DNA from: Chlorobiota bacterium
Lineage (GTDB): Bacteria; Bacteroidota; Ignavibacteria; OLB7
Direction: 5' to 3'
NCBI GenBank assembly: GCA_016788565.1
Contig: JAEUSP010000055.1
Coordinates: 62,001-126,000, forward strand
Length of the DNA stretch: 64,000 bases
The notes beneath the pieces are model-generated. The model saw only the letters and a list, made by a program, of their open reading frames with translations, was not told the origin of the DNA and searched no databases. Of the stretch, positions 35,284 through 44,797 are shown one piece after another (positions within the stretch are counted from its first letter, which is position 1; the number at the start of each line of letters is the position of its first letter). The position numbers and the translations under genes were made by a program.

Positions 35284-35971
35284 CAACATCCGCACAATGC
35301 TTGCAGTTGTGGCCATCACCGTCGTGGTGGCCACCAACGCATTTGCCCAAAAAATAGGCTACGTTGCAAGCGACCTTATCCTGATTAACTTGCCGGAAGC
35401 CAGCGCGGCGCAAACCCGCTTGGGGGAAATTCAAGCAGGCTGGCTTCGCGAAATTGAGCAGATGGAAAACGAGCAGAAAAAACTGCGAAATGAAATTGAG
35501 ACGAACCGGCTAATCTGGAGCCAACAAGAGCGGAAAGATGCCGAGGCCAAACTTGCAAACGTTCAAGCACGCCTCACCGAATTTCGCAAAGCCAAGTACG
35601 CTCCAAAAGGGGAGTACGAGAAGCTGCAAGGGGAAATAATGAAGCCTGTGTTCGATAACATCACCCGTGCAATCGAAGAAGAAGCGAAGTCGCAGAAAAT
35701 GGACATTGTGTTCGACAAAAGCTCCACTTCGGCAGCAATTTTTTATGTGAACCCACAAGTTGATTTAACGATAGCTGTGCTAAAACGCTTAGGGGTAAGC
35801 GCAGATGCCATTAAGGTACCAGAAGGTGTGCAAATCAATAGCAGCACCGAAAAAAGCCCTTCGTTAGACCCGAATGAACTGCTGAAAGATTTGCAGAAAG
35901 GGGTCAATAAAACAATCAATGTTGATCCGAACAAGGTGTTGGGCGGTGAAGGGGAAAGTACAAACCCGTAG
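35270..35971 (+). CDS. OmpH/Skp family periplasmic chaperone, second copy
   Basis: A 233-residue protein with signal peptide (AVVAITVVVATNAFAQ) and a coiled-coil body like the preceding gene, plus a longer C-terminal tail (about residues 180-233). The GTG at 35270 overlaps the first ompH by 14 bases and supplies the positive charge of the signal peptide. ATG 35297 is the alternative start, giving a signal peptide without a basic residue. Two OmpH genes in a row between bamA and lpxD are common in this group. They may have different clients. Confidence 0.85.
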   Translation: MTPNNNIRTMLAVVAITVVVATNAFAQKIGYVASDLILINLPEASAAQTRLGEIQAGWLREIEQMENEQKKLRNEIETNRLIWSQQERKDAEAKLANVQARLTEFRKAKYAPKGEYEKLQGEIMKPVFDNITRAIEEEAKSQKMDIVFDKSSTSAAIFYVNPQVDLTIAVLKRLGVSADAIKVPEGVQINSSTEKSPSLDPNELLKDLQKGVNKTINVDPNKVLGGEGESTNP

Positions 35972-35986
35972 CACATTCCAGGAATT

Positions 35987-37030
35987 ATGACGATTCAAGA
36001 ACTTGCTGGGCTTCTGAACGGAGAAATCATTGGCGACCCGAACATCGAAATTAACGGGATCGAAAAAATTGAATATGCCGAAAGTGGGCAGATTTCATTT
36101 ATTGCCAATCAGAAATACCTTCGATACGAAACACAAACGCTGGCTTCGGCTTTAATAATCTCAGCATCGCACACTCCGCAACGCACCGATGTAGCGTATA
36201 TCAAAGTTGAAGACCCGTATGCTGGATTTGTCCAGCTGTTGCGGGTTTTTTTTCCCGATCAAACAACCTACCCCCCTGGAGTGCATCCGCAAGCTGCAGT
36301 TGACGGTGCAACAATTGATCCAGAATCATACGTCGGACCCACTGCTGTTGTTGGTGAAGGCTCTATCGTTGGGCAAAATTCCCAGATTCATGCTGGCGCA
36401 GTCGTTGGCCGCAACGTTCGTATTGGTCACAACACCGTGATCTATCCCAATGTTGTGATCTACGATGGCTGCATTATTGGCGATAATGTGACCGTACAAG
36501 CCGGGGCAATTATCGGCTCGGACGGGTTCGGATATTTACAACGCCAAACCCATTGGGAAAAAATTCCCCAGCTAGGCATTGTTGTTATTGAAAACGATGT
36601 GGAAATTGGCGCAAACTGCACCATTGACCGAGCAACAATCGGAGAGACCCGCATCTGCCAGGGGACAAAAGTGGATAATCTTGTGCATGTTGCTCACAAT
36701 GTTATTGTTGGCGAACACACAGTGATTGCAGCGCAAAGTGGAATTTCAGGAAGCACCCGGCTCGGGAGATTTAACATGCTGGGTGGGCAGGTCGGTTTGG
36801 TTGGGCATATCACAACCACCGATAATGTTATTGTGGAAGCTCAATCAGGGGTTAGCAAGAATATCCCGAAATCTGGTAGATATTTTGGGCATCCAGCAAA
36901 AGAACACGGGCTGGCATTACGCCAAGAAGCAGCAATCCGACAGTTGCCAGATGCGCTCAAAGAGCTGCAAGAGTTAAAAGCCAAACTCCGCGAGCTTGAA
37001 GAAAAATTATTGATGAAGCAAACGAGCTAA
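35987..37030 (+). CDS. lpxD: UDP-3-O-acylglucosamine N-acyltransferase
   Basis: A 347-residue left-handed beta-helix acyltransferase that adds the second acyl chain in lipid A synthesis. The N-terminal domain (about 1-95) is the family uridine-binding domain. Hexapeptide repeats fill the middle, with the catalytic-histidine segment NLVHVAHNVIVGEHTVI. A coiled C-terminal tail (KELQELKAKLRELEEKL) follows. It precedes the LpxC-FabZ gene by 27 bases. Confidence 0.94.
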   Translation: MTIQELAGLLNGEIIGDPNIEINGIEKIEYAESGQISFIANQKYLRYETQTLASALIISASHTPQRTDVAYIKVEDPYAGFVQLLRVFFPDQTTYPPGVHPQAAVDGATIDPESYVGPTAVVGEGSIVGQNSQIHAGAVVGRNVRIGHNTVIYPNVVIYDGCIIGDNVTVQAGAIIGSDGFGYLQRQTHWEKIPQLGIVVIENDVEIGANCTIDRATIGETRICQGTKVDNLVHVAHNVIVGEHTVIAAQSGISGSTRLGRFNMLGGQVGLVGHITTTDNVIVEAQSGVSKNIPKSGRYFGHPAKEHGLALRQEAAIRQLPDALKELQELKAKLRELEEKLLMKQTS

Positions 37031-37057
37031 CGTAATTGTAAATTTTACAAAAGAACG

Positions 37058-38455
37058 ATGAGAACAACACAACACACGATTGCTTCCCCGATTAGCTTCA
37101 GTGGGGTTGGGCTGCATACCGGCAACCCATCCACCATCACCTTCCGTCCGGCACCAGAAAATTACGGATTTCGATTCCTTCGCACCGACCTGCCAGACTC
37201 CCCAGAGGTTCCTGCTGATGTTGATTTAGTCACCGATGTCTCACGCGGGACAACACTCTCACGCGATGGCGTTAGCATTCATACCGTCGAGCATGTCCTT
37301 GCTGCATTAACCGGGCTGGAAATTGATAATTGCTCCATCGAGCTTTCTAATAATGAACCTCCAGTTGGAGACGGTAGCGCAATGCCGTTTACGGAAGTTC
37401 TGATGGAAGCCGGTATTGTTGACCAGAAAAAGCCTCGGAATTTTATTGTTGTTGACTCCATCGTTAAATATGCTAACGAGGCAAAAGGGGTGGAAATTAC
37501 CGCACTCCCCAATCAAAATTTCCAAATGACGGTGATGATAGATTACCGTAACCCAGCACTGGGCCGCCAACATTCTGGAATACTGAATCTAGAATCAGAG
37601 TTTGTGAAGGAAGTTGCCCCTGCACGCACTTTCTGCTTTTTAACCGAAGTAGAATGGCTAAGAAGTGAAGGATTGATTAAAGGGGGAAGGCTTGATAATG
37701 CGATTGTGATTGTGGACAAAGAAGTTGACCAAAGTGAAATCAACGAGATGTCGCACCGTTTGGGGATTGATGGTTCGGTGGTGCTGGGTTCCACAGGGGT
37801 GCTGAATAACGGCTCGATGCGTTTTATGAACGAGCCGGCACGGCATAAACTGCTTGATCTTTTAGGTGATCTTGCCCTTGCTGGTGCCCCGGTAAAAGCG
37901 CACATTCTTGCTGCCCGCCCTGGCCATGCCAGCAATATCGAGTTTGCACGAAAAATTAAACGAGCCGCAGAAAAAAGTAGAATCTCTGCTCAAAAAAAAT
38001 CCCCGCCTGTGGATATTCGCTCAATTATGAATATCCTCCCACACCGCTACCCGTTCCTTCTGGTTGATAGAATTTTAGATATTGACCTTGATGCAAAAAA
38101 AGTGATCGGGCTGAAGAACGTGACAATCAACGAACCGTTTTTTATTGGGCACTTCCCTGAGCAACCAATTATGCCGGGTGTATTAATTGTGGAGGCAATG
38201 GCACAAACAGGGGGGATATTGCTGATGCAAGATATGGGTGGAAATGCGCAGCAAAAACTGGCATTATTTATGGGGATCAACAACTGCAAATTTCGTAAGC
38301 CGGTATTGCCTGGGGATCAACTTCAGTTTGAAGTTTCCCTGAAATCAAAAAAATTCAACACCTACCTTTTCTCTGGGCGGGCAACAGTAAACGGTACACT
38401 GGTTGCTGAAGCAGAATTAACAGTGGCCGTTGGCGACAGAACTAATCCAAGTTGA
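37058..38455 (+). CDS. lpxC-fabZ: Bifunctional UDP-3-O-acyl-N-acetylglucosamine deacetylase and hydroxyacyl-ACP dehydratase
   Basis: A 465-residue fusion. Residues 1-305 are LpxC, the zinc deacetylase that commits to lipid A: HTVEHVLAAL holds a zinc-binding histidine and KGGRLDNAIVI and RHKLLDLLGDLALAG hold other active-site residues. Residues 320-465 are FabZ, with NILPHRYPFLLVDRIL and GHFPEQPIMPGVLIVEAM, including the catalytic His and Glu. The fusion is characteristic of Bacteroidetes/Chlorobi and may channel control between lipid A and fatty-acid synthesis. Its stop overlaps the start of lpxA by one base (TGATG). Confidence 0.95.
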   Translation: MRTTQHTIASPISFSGVGLHTGNPSTITFRPAPENYGFRFLRTDLPDSPEVPADVDLVTDVSRGTTLSRDGVSIHTVEHVLAALTGLEIDNCSIELSNNEPPVGDGSAMPFTEVLMEAGIVDQKKPRNFIVVDSIVKYANEAKGVEITALPNQNFQMTVMIDYRNPALGRQHSGILNLESEFVKEVAPARTFCFLTEVEWLRSEGLIKGGRLDNAIVIVDKEVDQSEINEMSHRLGIDGSVVLGSTGVLNNGSMRFMNEPARHKLLDLLGDLALAGAPVKAHILAARPGHASNIEFARKIKRAAEKSRISAQKKSPPVDIRSIMNILPHRYPFLLVDRILDIDLDAKKVIGLKNVTINEPFFIGHFPEQPIMPGVLIVEAMAQTGGILLMQDMGGNAQQKLALFMGINNCKFRKPVLPGDQLQFEVSLKSKKFNTYLFSGRATVNGTLVAEAELTVAVGDRTNPS

Positions 38456-39255
38456 TGACAATGCACAATCCAACCATCAACAACCTTGCTGTTGTTCATC
38501 CCGATGCCTTAATCGGCGATGGCGTTATTATTGAGCCATTCGTGGTTATCGAAGAAAACGTTGTCGTTGGAAATGGAACACATATTCAGGCGCACGCCCA
38601 CATTAAATCTGGAACCAGAATTGGTGAGCAGTGTAAAATCTTTACTGGTGCAGCTATTGGAGCTACGCCTCAAGATTTGAAATTTTCTGGCGAAGATTCC
38701 GTGGCAATTATTGGTGATAGAACGGTGATACGTGAATATGTCACCGTTCACCGTGGCACTTCTGCAACTGGCCGAACGGTGATTGGGAGTGACTGTTTAA
38801 TCATGGCCTACTGCCACGTTGCGCACGATTGTGTTGTTGGAAATAACGTCATTCTTGCCAACGCTGTCCAGCTTGGCGGCCATGCCGAAGTTGGCGATTG
38901 GGCCATTGTTGGCGGGCTGACTGGCGTTCATCAGTTTGAGAAAATTGGCAAACATGCGATGATTGGAGCAGGGTTCCGCGTGATGAAAGATGTTCCGCCG
39001 TTCGTTCGCGCCGGTCATCAGCCACTGTCATTTTCTGGAATTAACACCATCGGTTTGCGCCGGCGTGGATTTACGGAAGAATCTATTGAGGCGATCACCG
39101 AAACGTATCGAATACTCTATCACTCTGGCTTGAACATCACCGATGCAATTACCCAACTTGAAGGTGATTCCAACATCTGCCCTGAAGCTCAAGATATCGT
39201 TGATTTTGTTAAACGCAGCACACGTGGCATTATTCCTGCTCGGCGCGGGGAGTAA
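38455..39255 (+). CDS. lpxA: UDP-N-acetylglucosamine acyltransferase
   Basis: A 266-residue beta-helix enzyme that attaches the first acyl chain to UDP-GlcNAc. Hexapeptide repeats and the active-site segment YCHVAHDCVVGNNVILAN are present, as is the helical C-terminal domain. ATG 38455 shares a base with the stop of lpxC-fabZ; ATG 38461 is a close alternative. It is the last gene of the run and ends 5 bases from a converging gene. Confidence 0.94.
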   Translation: MTMHNPTINNLAVVHPDALIGDGVIIEPFVVIEENVVVGNGTHIQAHAHIKSGTRIGEQCKIFTGAAIGATPQDLKFSGEDSVAIIGDRTVIREYVTVHRGTSATGRTVIGSDCLIMAYCHVAHDCVVGNNVILANAVQLGGHAEVGDWAIVGGLTGVHQFEKIGKHAMIGAGFRVMKDVPPFVRAGHQPLSFSGINTIGLRRRGFTEESIEAITETYRILYHSGLNITDAITQLEGDSNICPEAQDIVDFVKRSTRGIIPARRGE

Positions 39256-39260
39256 TTTTG

Positions 39261-39887
39261 CTATCCTAAATAGCGATTCATCTCAGCAATAATTTTCTCT
39301 GCTAATTTGTGCAACTCAGGACTTGCTGCCTTCGATGCCATTGGCAAATAATGGTCGTGCGTTTCTTGGATGTAGCTGAACGGGTTGCGCTTTAAGTTAA
39401 ATTGGATGCAGCGTGTGTTATCCAAACGGTCGGCCAATTTGATAATTTTGCACGCCATCGGCCCATCCTGAACTCGCTGCTGATATTCTTTATTGATTGC
39501 TGCTTTTTCTGCTTCGTCGCGTACCCGCACCTGCTTCGTTAAAACCTCCACCCAAGAGCTGACATCACTTCCAAAATTGTACTCCAATATCTCATAATTC
39601 AGAATATCTGAATCTTCAAGTGAGTCGTGCAGAATGGCTGCGATGATAAGGTTTGGATGAGAAAGCTCTAATTCATGCGTGATTATTTTTACTACCCGAG
39701 TACAATGCCAAAAATATGGCGTTCCATCGTTGCGCTTTTGGTACATGTGGACGTTTTCGGCCATTTCGTACGCGGAACTGACCCGCAGCCAATCGGCTGG
39801 AGAAATGTTGGGGGATAGCTTCGCCGCCAACTCCTGCAACGGCAACCACGTTTGATTGTAGCTGGTGTCGAATTTTGGCTGGATCAT
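39261..39887 (-). CDS. Small HD-domain protein of the RelA/SpoT hydrolase type
   Basis: A 208-residue protein that consists only of an HD domain. The metal-binding pattern is that of SpoT-type (p)ppGpp hydrolases: DGTPYFWHCTRVV, ILHDSLEDS (HDxxED) and KLADRLDNTR. No synthetase, TGS or ACT domain is present, so it looks like a small alarmone hydrolase. Its start overlaps the stop of the upstream acyl-CoA ligase by 4 bases (ATGA), implying coupled translation. Other HD phosphohydrolase activities are possible. Confidence 0.75.
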   Translation of the reverse strand: MIQPKFDTSYNQTWLPLQELAAKLSPNISPADWLRVSSAYEMAENVHMYQKRNDGTPYFWHCTRVVKIITHELELSHPNLIIAAILHDSLEDSDILNYEILEYNFGSDVSSWVEVLTKQVRVRDEAEKAAINKEYQQRVQDGPMACKIIKLADRLDNTRCIQFNLKRNPFSYIQETHDHYLPMASKAASPELHKLAEKIIAEMNRYLG

Positions 39888-41575
39888 CCGTGCGCTGCCG
39901 ATTTGCGTTCGTTGAACTGGTGATCCTTGTAGTTGCTAAATAGATGCTTCACCTTGTTGCGCTGATATTTCCCGGTTGAGGTCACAGGAATATCCTCTCC
40001 AAAAATTACCACTTTCGGTGTCTTAAATGCTGGTAGTCGTTGCCGGCAATAATCGAGCAACTCCAACTCCGTCAGTGTTGCATCGCTTGGCCGAACGTAG
40101 GCTCCAACTTCTTCGCCGTACATGTTGTTTTCAAAACCGACGGCAATCCCTGCAGCTACTTTTGGGTGTGAGTTTATCACCTCATCAATTTCCAGTGGAG
40201 AGATATTCACGCCACCGCGAATAATCAATTCTTTCAGCCTTCCGGTGATAAAAAAATAGCGGCGTTGGTTGCTATCCATCACCATAAATCCTTCGTCCCC
40301 GCTGCGAAACCACCCAAAGGTAAAGGCCTTCTGGTTCGCTTCTTCGTTCTGGAAATACCCCAACATCACGTTGTGGCCCCTGATGACAATTTCGCCCCGT
40401 TCCCCAGGCTCAACCTCGTGGCCTTGTTCGTTATGAATTGCCATTTCATTTTGGGGAATGGGAACGCCGATGCTTGGGTAGCCATATTCTTGCATCCACC
40501 GCTGATGCTCTTCCGGTAGCAATGAAGTTGGGAGAAAGCAGGAATAGCACGTTGTTTCCGATAGCCCATATCCGTGAAGAATTGGGAAGCCAAATCGGGA
40601 TTCAAATCGTTCGGCAAGCTGGCATGTTAATGGCCCTGCGCCGCAGATGATATGCCGGAAATACCGAAGATCATATTCAGCAAGATCAATTTCTGTCTCC
40701 AATAAAAACGCCAGCAAGGTGGGGACAACGGAAACAATCGCCACCTTTTCTTGGGCAATTACCGGGAAGAAATGTTGTGACTGAAATTTCCGGCAAAGCA
40801 CAACCGAAGCCCCTGCATACATCGGTGTTACCAACGTCACAATGGTCCCGTTTACGTGATGAATTGGAAGCACGCACATCATCACTGTTTCGGCGGTAAT
40901 GCCATGCCACTTGGATATCCCTTCCGCGTCTGCAAAAAGATTCCCCTGGCACAGCAGCACTCCTTTGGGTGCTCCAGTTGTTCCGCTGGTATAAACAATT
41001 AAGCAGGGGGATTCCAGACAATTTTCGGCACACGGAATTTCTGAAGATTTTGAATCCAGCATTCCCCGAAATTGATCTTGATTTCCACCACACAACACAA
41101 CTTCCGCAGTTTGTCCTCCATTCTGAACTCTATTTTGAAGAATTGTGGCCAAGCGTTCGGCGTACTCATCCCGAACAAACATCAGGCGGCTTTGGGAATT
41201 TCCCAGAATGAACTCAATCCTAGCATCATCCTCACCCGGGTTGATTGGGACTACCACCGCGCCAATCCACCATGCCGCGAAATACTGGATAACGGTTTCG
41301 GGGTGGTTGTAGCCGAACGTGGCAACCGAATCGCCCCGGCGAACACCTTTGCTGGAAAGTGAGGTGGCAACGCTGGCAACGGCATCCCGAAATTGGGCAA
41401 ACGTGTAGCGTTGCTGGATTATGCCATCTTCGGCAAACGAGAGGTAGGTCTGCTCGGGTTGAGTGCGTGCCTGTTGTGCCAGCATTTGGCCAACGGAGGT
41501 GAATCGGACATCCGCCGCCGACAAGGGATTTCCTTGCAGTTGGCGCGCTTGTTGGATCTGGTTGTTGATTTCCAT
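39884..41575 (-). CDS. Acyl-CoA/AMP-forming ligase family protein
   Basis: An adenylate-forming enzyme of 563 residues. The AMP-binding loop is YTSGTTGAPKGV, the second motif is HGYGLSETTCYS, then GWFRSGDEG and ITGRLKELIIRGGVNISP, and the catalytic lysine is in STGKYQRNK. It resembles long-chain acyl-CoA synthetases and carnitine-CoA ligase-like enzymes; the substrate is not known. The frame opens at 41746 and could start at 41626, 41611 or 41575; the last keeps clear of the divergent meaB start. It is translationally coupled to the HD protein downstream. Confidence 0.85.
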   Translation of the reverse strand: MEINNQIQQARQLQGNPLSAADVRFTSVGQMLAQQARTQPEQTYLSFAEDGIIQQRYTFAQFRDAVASVATSLSSKGVRRGDSVATFGYNHPETVIQYFAAWWIGAVVVPINPGEDDARIEFILGNSQSRLMFVRDEYAERLATILQNRVQNGGQTAEVVLCGGNQDQFRGMLDSKSSEIPCAENCLESPCLIVYTSGTTGAPKGVLLCQGNLFADAEGISKWHGITAETVMMCVLPIHHVNGTIVTLVTPMYAGASVVLCRKFQSQHFFPVIAQEKVAIVSVVPTLLAFLLETEIDLAEYDLRYFRHIICGAGPLTCQLAERFESRFGFPILHGYGLSETTCYSCFLPTSLLPEEHQRWMQEYGYPSIGVPIPQNEMAIHNEQGHEVEPGERGEIVIRGHNVMLGYFQNEEANQKAFTFGWFRSGDEGFMVMDSNQRRYFFITGRLKELIIRGGVNISPLEIDEVINSHPKVAAGIAVGFENNMYGEEVGAYVRPSDATLTELELLDYCRQRLPAFKTPKVVIFGEDIPVTSTGKYQRNKVKHLFSNYKDHQFNERKSAAHG

Positions 41576-41624
41576 CTGTTCGGTATCGTTGCGCAGTTGC
41601 CGCTTCTTCATAACTTTGGCGGCC

Positions 41625-42593
41625 ATGACAGAAACCAATATACAAGAAAAGATAGATGCCATTCTTGCCGGAAATAAGCGGCAGATCACCCGTGCGTTGT
41701 CCGTTGCCGAGAACGAAGGGGAGGGATGGGTGGAGTTGCTTTCCAAGCTCTATCCACAGTCAGGAACCAGCTACCGCATTGGGATCACCGGGCCGCCAGG
41801 AGCTGGGAAATCAACGATTACTCAGCAGATGATCCGCCATTACCGCGCCGCCGGAAAACGGGTGGCCGTGATTGCCATTGATCCAACCTCCCCATTTACC
41901 GGCGGGGCAATCTTGGGCGACCGAATTCGGATGCAGTCGGAGACTCTAGACCCCGATGTTTTTATTCGCTCCATGGCTTCGCGCGGCAGTTTGGGCGGGC
42001 TGAGTGCCAAGGCCCAGGAGCTTGCCGACGTGCTGGCCGCAAGCGGTTACGACATCATCATCTTTGAAACCGTTGGCGTGGGGCAGTCGGAGCTTGACAT
42101 CGCAAAGGCTGCCGACACCACCATCGTAGTCCTGGTTCCAGAATCGGGCGACTCGATCCAAGCGATGAAATCGGGATTGATGGAGATTGCCGACATTTTC
42201 ATTATGAATAAATCCGACCGTGACGGGGCCGACCAAGCCGTGGCCGCGCTGAAAACCATCCTCACGTTCAAGATCACTCACGATGCTGCGCAGTGGAACC
42301 CGCCGGTGATTAAAACTGTTGGGATGTCAGGGGAGGGAATTGCAAAAGTAGGGGAGGCGATTCGGGAGCATCGTGAGCATTCCGAGCGGCACGGAATGTT
42401 TTTGGAGAGGCGCAAAAAACGGGAGGAGGTGCGGATTATTGAGGAAGTGGAGCACCGCCTGCGCCAACGTTTCTGGACAACCGAGCGTCGGGATGACCTT
42501 CGTGCCCAGATTGAGCTTGTCACCGCATACTCACAATCGCCGATTGGCGCGGCAATGGCCATCATCGAAGGGGTTGGAATCGCGCAGCAGTAA
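41625..42593 (+). CDS. meaB: Methylmalonyl-CoA mutase-associated GTPase MeaB (ArgK family)
   Basis: A 322-residue G3E-type GTPase that guards and reloads B12 in methylmalonyl-CoA mutase. The P-loop GPPGAGKS is at residues 56-63, and IIFETVGVGQSELDIA and FIMNKSDRDGAD supply the other nucleotide-binding motifs. ATG 41625 fits the family N-terminus; the longer frame runs into the divergent gene. The mutase gene itself is not in the window, but the epimerase tail at the left edge is. Confidence 0.93.
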   Translation: MTETNIQEKIDAILAGNKRQITRALSVAENEGEGWVELLSKLYPQSGTSYRIGITGPPGAGKSTITQQMIRHYRAAGKRVAVIAIDPTSPFTGGAILGDRIRMQSETLDPDVFIRSMASRGSLGGLSAKAQELADVLAASGYDIIIFETVGVGQSELDIAKAADTTIVVLVPESGDSIQAMKSGLMEIADIFIMNKSDRDGADQAVAALKTILTFKITHDAAQWNPPVIKTVGMSGEGIAKVGEAIREHREHSERHGMFLERRKKREEVRIIEEVEHRLRQRFWTTERRDDLRAQIELVTAYSQSPIGAAMAIIEGVGIAQQ

Positions 42594-42657
42594 GTGCCAA
42601 TCCCGATTTCTCAATCCGAACAGATCAAACACATTCACTTCAGCTAATTCCCACCGT

Positions 42658-43245
42658 ATGGAGATTGTCAACCAGCATATCGAGAAGGTCATCCGGCAGT
42701 ATATCCGCCAACTTGTTGAAACCAACGCCGCCGCAAAAATCATCCACACGCTGCTGGATCAGGTTGGGGTTGGGCTGCGTCCTTCCATTGACCACCTCTC
42801 CATCCGCACGTTGGATGTGCAGGAGCGGGCGTTAGAGTTTGAAGCGCTGGGCTTCCGGTTCGATGTGAACTTGGGGGTGATCGAGCGAGATTCGTGGTGG
42901 GGTAAGGTCTATCGGAAGCCAGGTTTTCCGCCAATCTACATTGACCAAGCCTTCGCGGGTTCCCGTGGCACAGGCTCGCCGATCCCCGATTGGGTGAATC
43001 AGTTCACCGATGCCGGATTGCATCACATGGCCATTGTGGTGGAAGATATTGAGGTAGCTGCGGAGCGGTTCGCGTCGCACGGCATTTCTTTCGATGGTTC
43101 AATCTCTGGAATGCCTGGCGATCCCTTCCGGCAACTTTACTCGGCTCCCGAAATTGTGGATGGAACCCCACACACAGTGATTGAGCTTGTGGAGCGGAGG
43201 TGGGGTTACACCGGATTTGTTTCGCCATTGGCTGGGACGCTGTAA
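42658..43245 (+). CDS. VOC superfamily protein
   Basis: A 195-residue protein with two vicinal-oxygen-chelate-like halves. IDHLSIRTLDVQERALEFEA and LHHMAIVVEDIEVAAERFAS show the beta-alpha start with a histidine, and IELVERRW the C-terminal glutamate expected as metal ligand. It could be a dioxygenase, isomerase or hydrolase; the substrate is not known. It lies 64 bases after meaB and before a GlcD-like gene. A link with methylmalonyl-CoA metabolism is possible but it is not the epimerase. Confidence 0.7.
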   Translation: MEIVNQHIEKVIRQYIRQLVETNAAAKIIHTLLDQVGVGLRPSIDHLSIRTLDVQERALEFEALGFRFDVNLGVIERDSWWGKVYRKPGFPPIYIDQAFAGSRGTGSPIPDWVNQFTDAGLHHMAIVVEDIEVAAERFASHGISFDGSISGMPGDPFRQLYSAPEIVDGTPHTVIELVERRWGYTGFVSPLAGTL

Positions 43246-43284
43246 AACTCCATTTTCCGACTCATTTCCCGATTTCAGTACCGC

Positions 43285-44757
43285 ATGATCGTTAGCCGCG
43301 CTCCCGACTCAATCCATCCATTTTTGCGGGATGCTTCCAACCTTGATGGCGGGGCGGCAGAAGCGGTGTGGTTGCCACAAACTGAGCAGGAGGTCATCCA
43401 AGTAATCACAACAGCGCGGCAGCAGGGGAAGCGGCTGACGATCTCCGGCGGAAGAACCGGACTTGTGGGGGGAGCGGTTCCAACCGGGGCGGAAAATGGA
43501 TGGATACTCTCCACCGAACGCATCCGCCCAGAGCCAGTGATTGACGTGGCCAACTTGAGCATCACCGTCGGTGCCGGAATCCGGTTGTTCGAATTGCGGG
43601 AAGCTGCGGCCAAACAGAATCTTTTCTTGCCCCCCGATCCCACCGAGCCAACTTGCACCGTTGGCGGAATGGTGGCCACAAACGCATCGGGCGCGCACAC
43701 CTTCCGGTATGGAGCAACCCGCCAGTGGGTGCAACAGCTTTGCGTGGTGCTTGCTTCCGGCCAGCGGCTGCGGTTGAACAGGGGGGAGGTGATTGCCAAC
43801 GGCACAACCGCCGAACTGAGCACACTGGAAGGCTCCACCATCAGGCTCAAATTTTCCGACCTTCCCATTCCATCAATCAAAAATGCCAGCGGGTATTTTT
43901 TGAAATCTGGGATGGACCTTGTTGATCTGTTTATCGGCATGGAAGGGACGCTGGGGGTGGTGACTTCGGTGACGTTTCGGCTGATCCCAATTCCCAACGC
44001 CCGGCTTGGTGGTGTGGTCTTTTTTCGGGAGTTACAGCCGTTGCTTCGGTGTGCTTCCGAAATCCGTTCCCGCTCGCGTAATCCCAACGCCCGGCTGAAC
44101 TCCAACATCCTTGAGTTCGCCGATTGGAACGCCTTGCAGTTGGTTCGTGAGAAATTCCCAGCAATTCCCGATGATGCCTTTGGCGGGGGGATTTGGATTG
44201 AGCAAAATCTGGGGAGCGATGACGATGCCCAAATTTTGGAGGAATGGATGGAGCTATTCCAGCGGCACGAAGCGATGATGGAGGAAAGCTGGTTTGGCGA
44301 ACACGAACAGGAGTTGGCGCGGATGCGGGAGCTACGCCACGCGATTCCGTCATCGGTCTATGAGTTCCTGACCGCCAACGGCCAAACAAAAATCGGCAGT
44401 GATATGGCCGTTCCCGAAAGCGGGTTTGAGGAGTTGTACAGCTTCTACCGCCAGCAGTTTGCCGATAGCGGGCTGGCAACCGTCACCTACGGCCATTTGG
44501 GCGATTGCCACCTTCATGCAAACATACTGCTTGACGGAAGCCACCAACTTCCGCAAGCCAAGTTGGTGTATGATTCCTTCGTGGCCAAAGCAATCGAGTT
44601 GGGCGGAACCGTTTCGGCTGAGCACGGAATTGGAAAGCTGAAACGGCGGTATCTGCGGCAGATGCTTGGAAGTCATGCAATCGAATCCATGCGGCAAGCC
44701 AAACAGACGCTAGACCCCGATGAATTGCTTGGCGCGGGAACACTGTTTGAGTTTTGA
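43285..44757 (+). CDS. FAD-linked oxidase, GlcD/D-lactate dehydrogenase-like
   Basis: A 490-residue flavoprotein. The FAD-binding part shows LTISGGRTGLVGGAVPTGA and GGMVATNASGAHTFRYGAT, and the C-terminal oxidase part has TYGHLGDCHLHANILL and SAEHGIGKLKRRYL. It should oxidise a 2-hydroxy acid such as D-lactate or glycolate with a quinone or cytochrome as acceptor. No GlcE/GlcF partners are adjacent. The start is the first methionine of the frame and fits the family. Confidence 0.85.
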   Translation: MIVSRAPDSIHPFLRDASNLDGGAAEAVWLPQTEQEVIQVITTARQQGKRLTISGGRTGLVGGAVPTGAENGWILSTERIRPEPVIDVANLSITVGAGIRLFELREAAAKQNLFLPPDPTEPTCTVGGMVATNASGAHTFRYGATRQWVQQLCVVLASGQRLRLNRGEVIANGTTAELSTLEGSTIRLKFSDLPIPSIKNASGYFLKSGMDLVDLFIGMEGTLGVVTSVTFRLIPIPNARLGGVVFFRELQPLLRCASEIRSRSRNPNARLNSNILEFADWNALQLVREKFPAIPDDAFGGGIWIEQNLGSDDDAQILEEWMELFQRHEAMMEESWFGEHEQELARMRELRHAIPSSVYEFLTANGQTKIGSDMAVPESGFEELYSFYRQQFADSGLATVTYGHLGDCHLHANILLDGSHQLPQAKLVYDSFVAKAIELGGTVSAEHGIGKLKRRYLRQMLGSHAIESMRQAKQTLDPDELLGAGTLFEF

Positions 44758-44797
44758 ATAGTGAGTTTGAACAGTTTGAACCTTGAATAACACAGTG

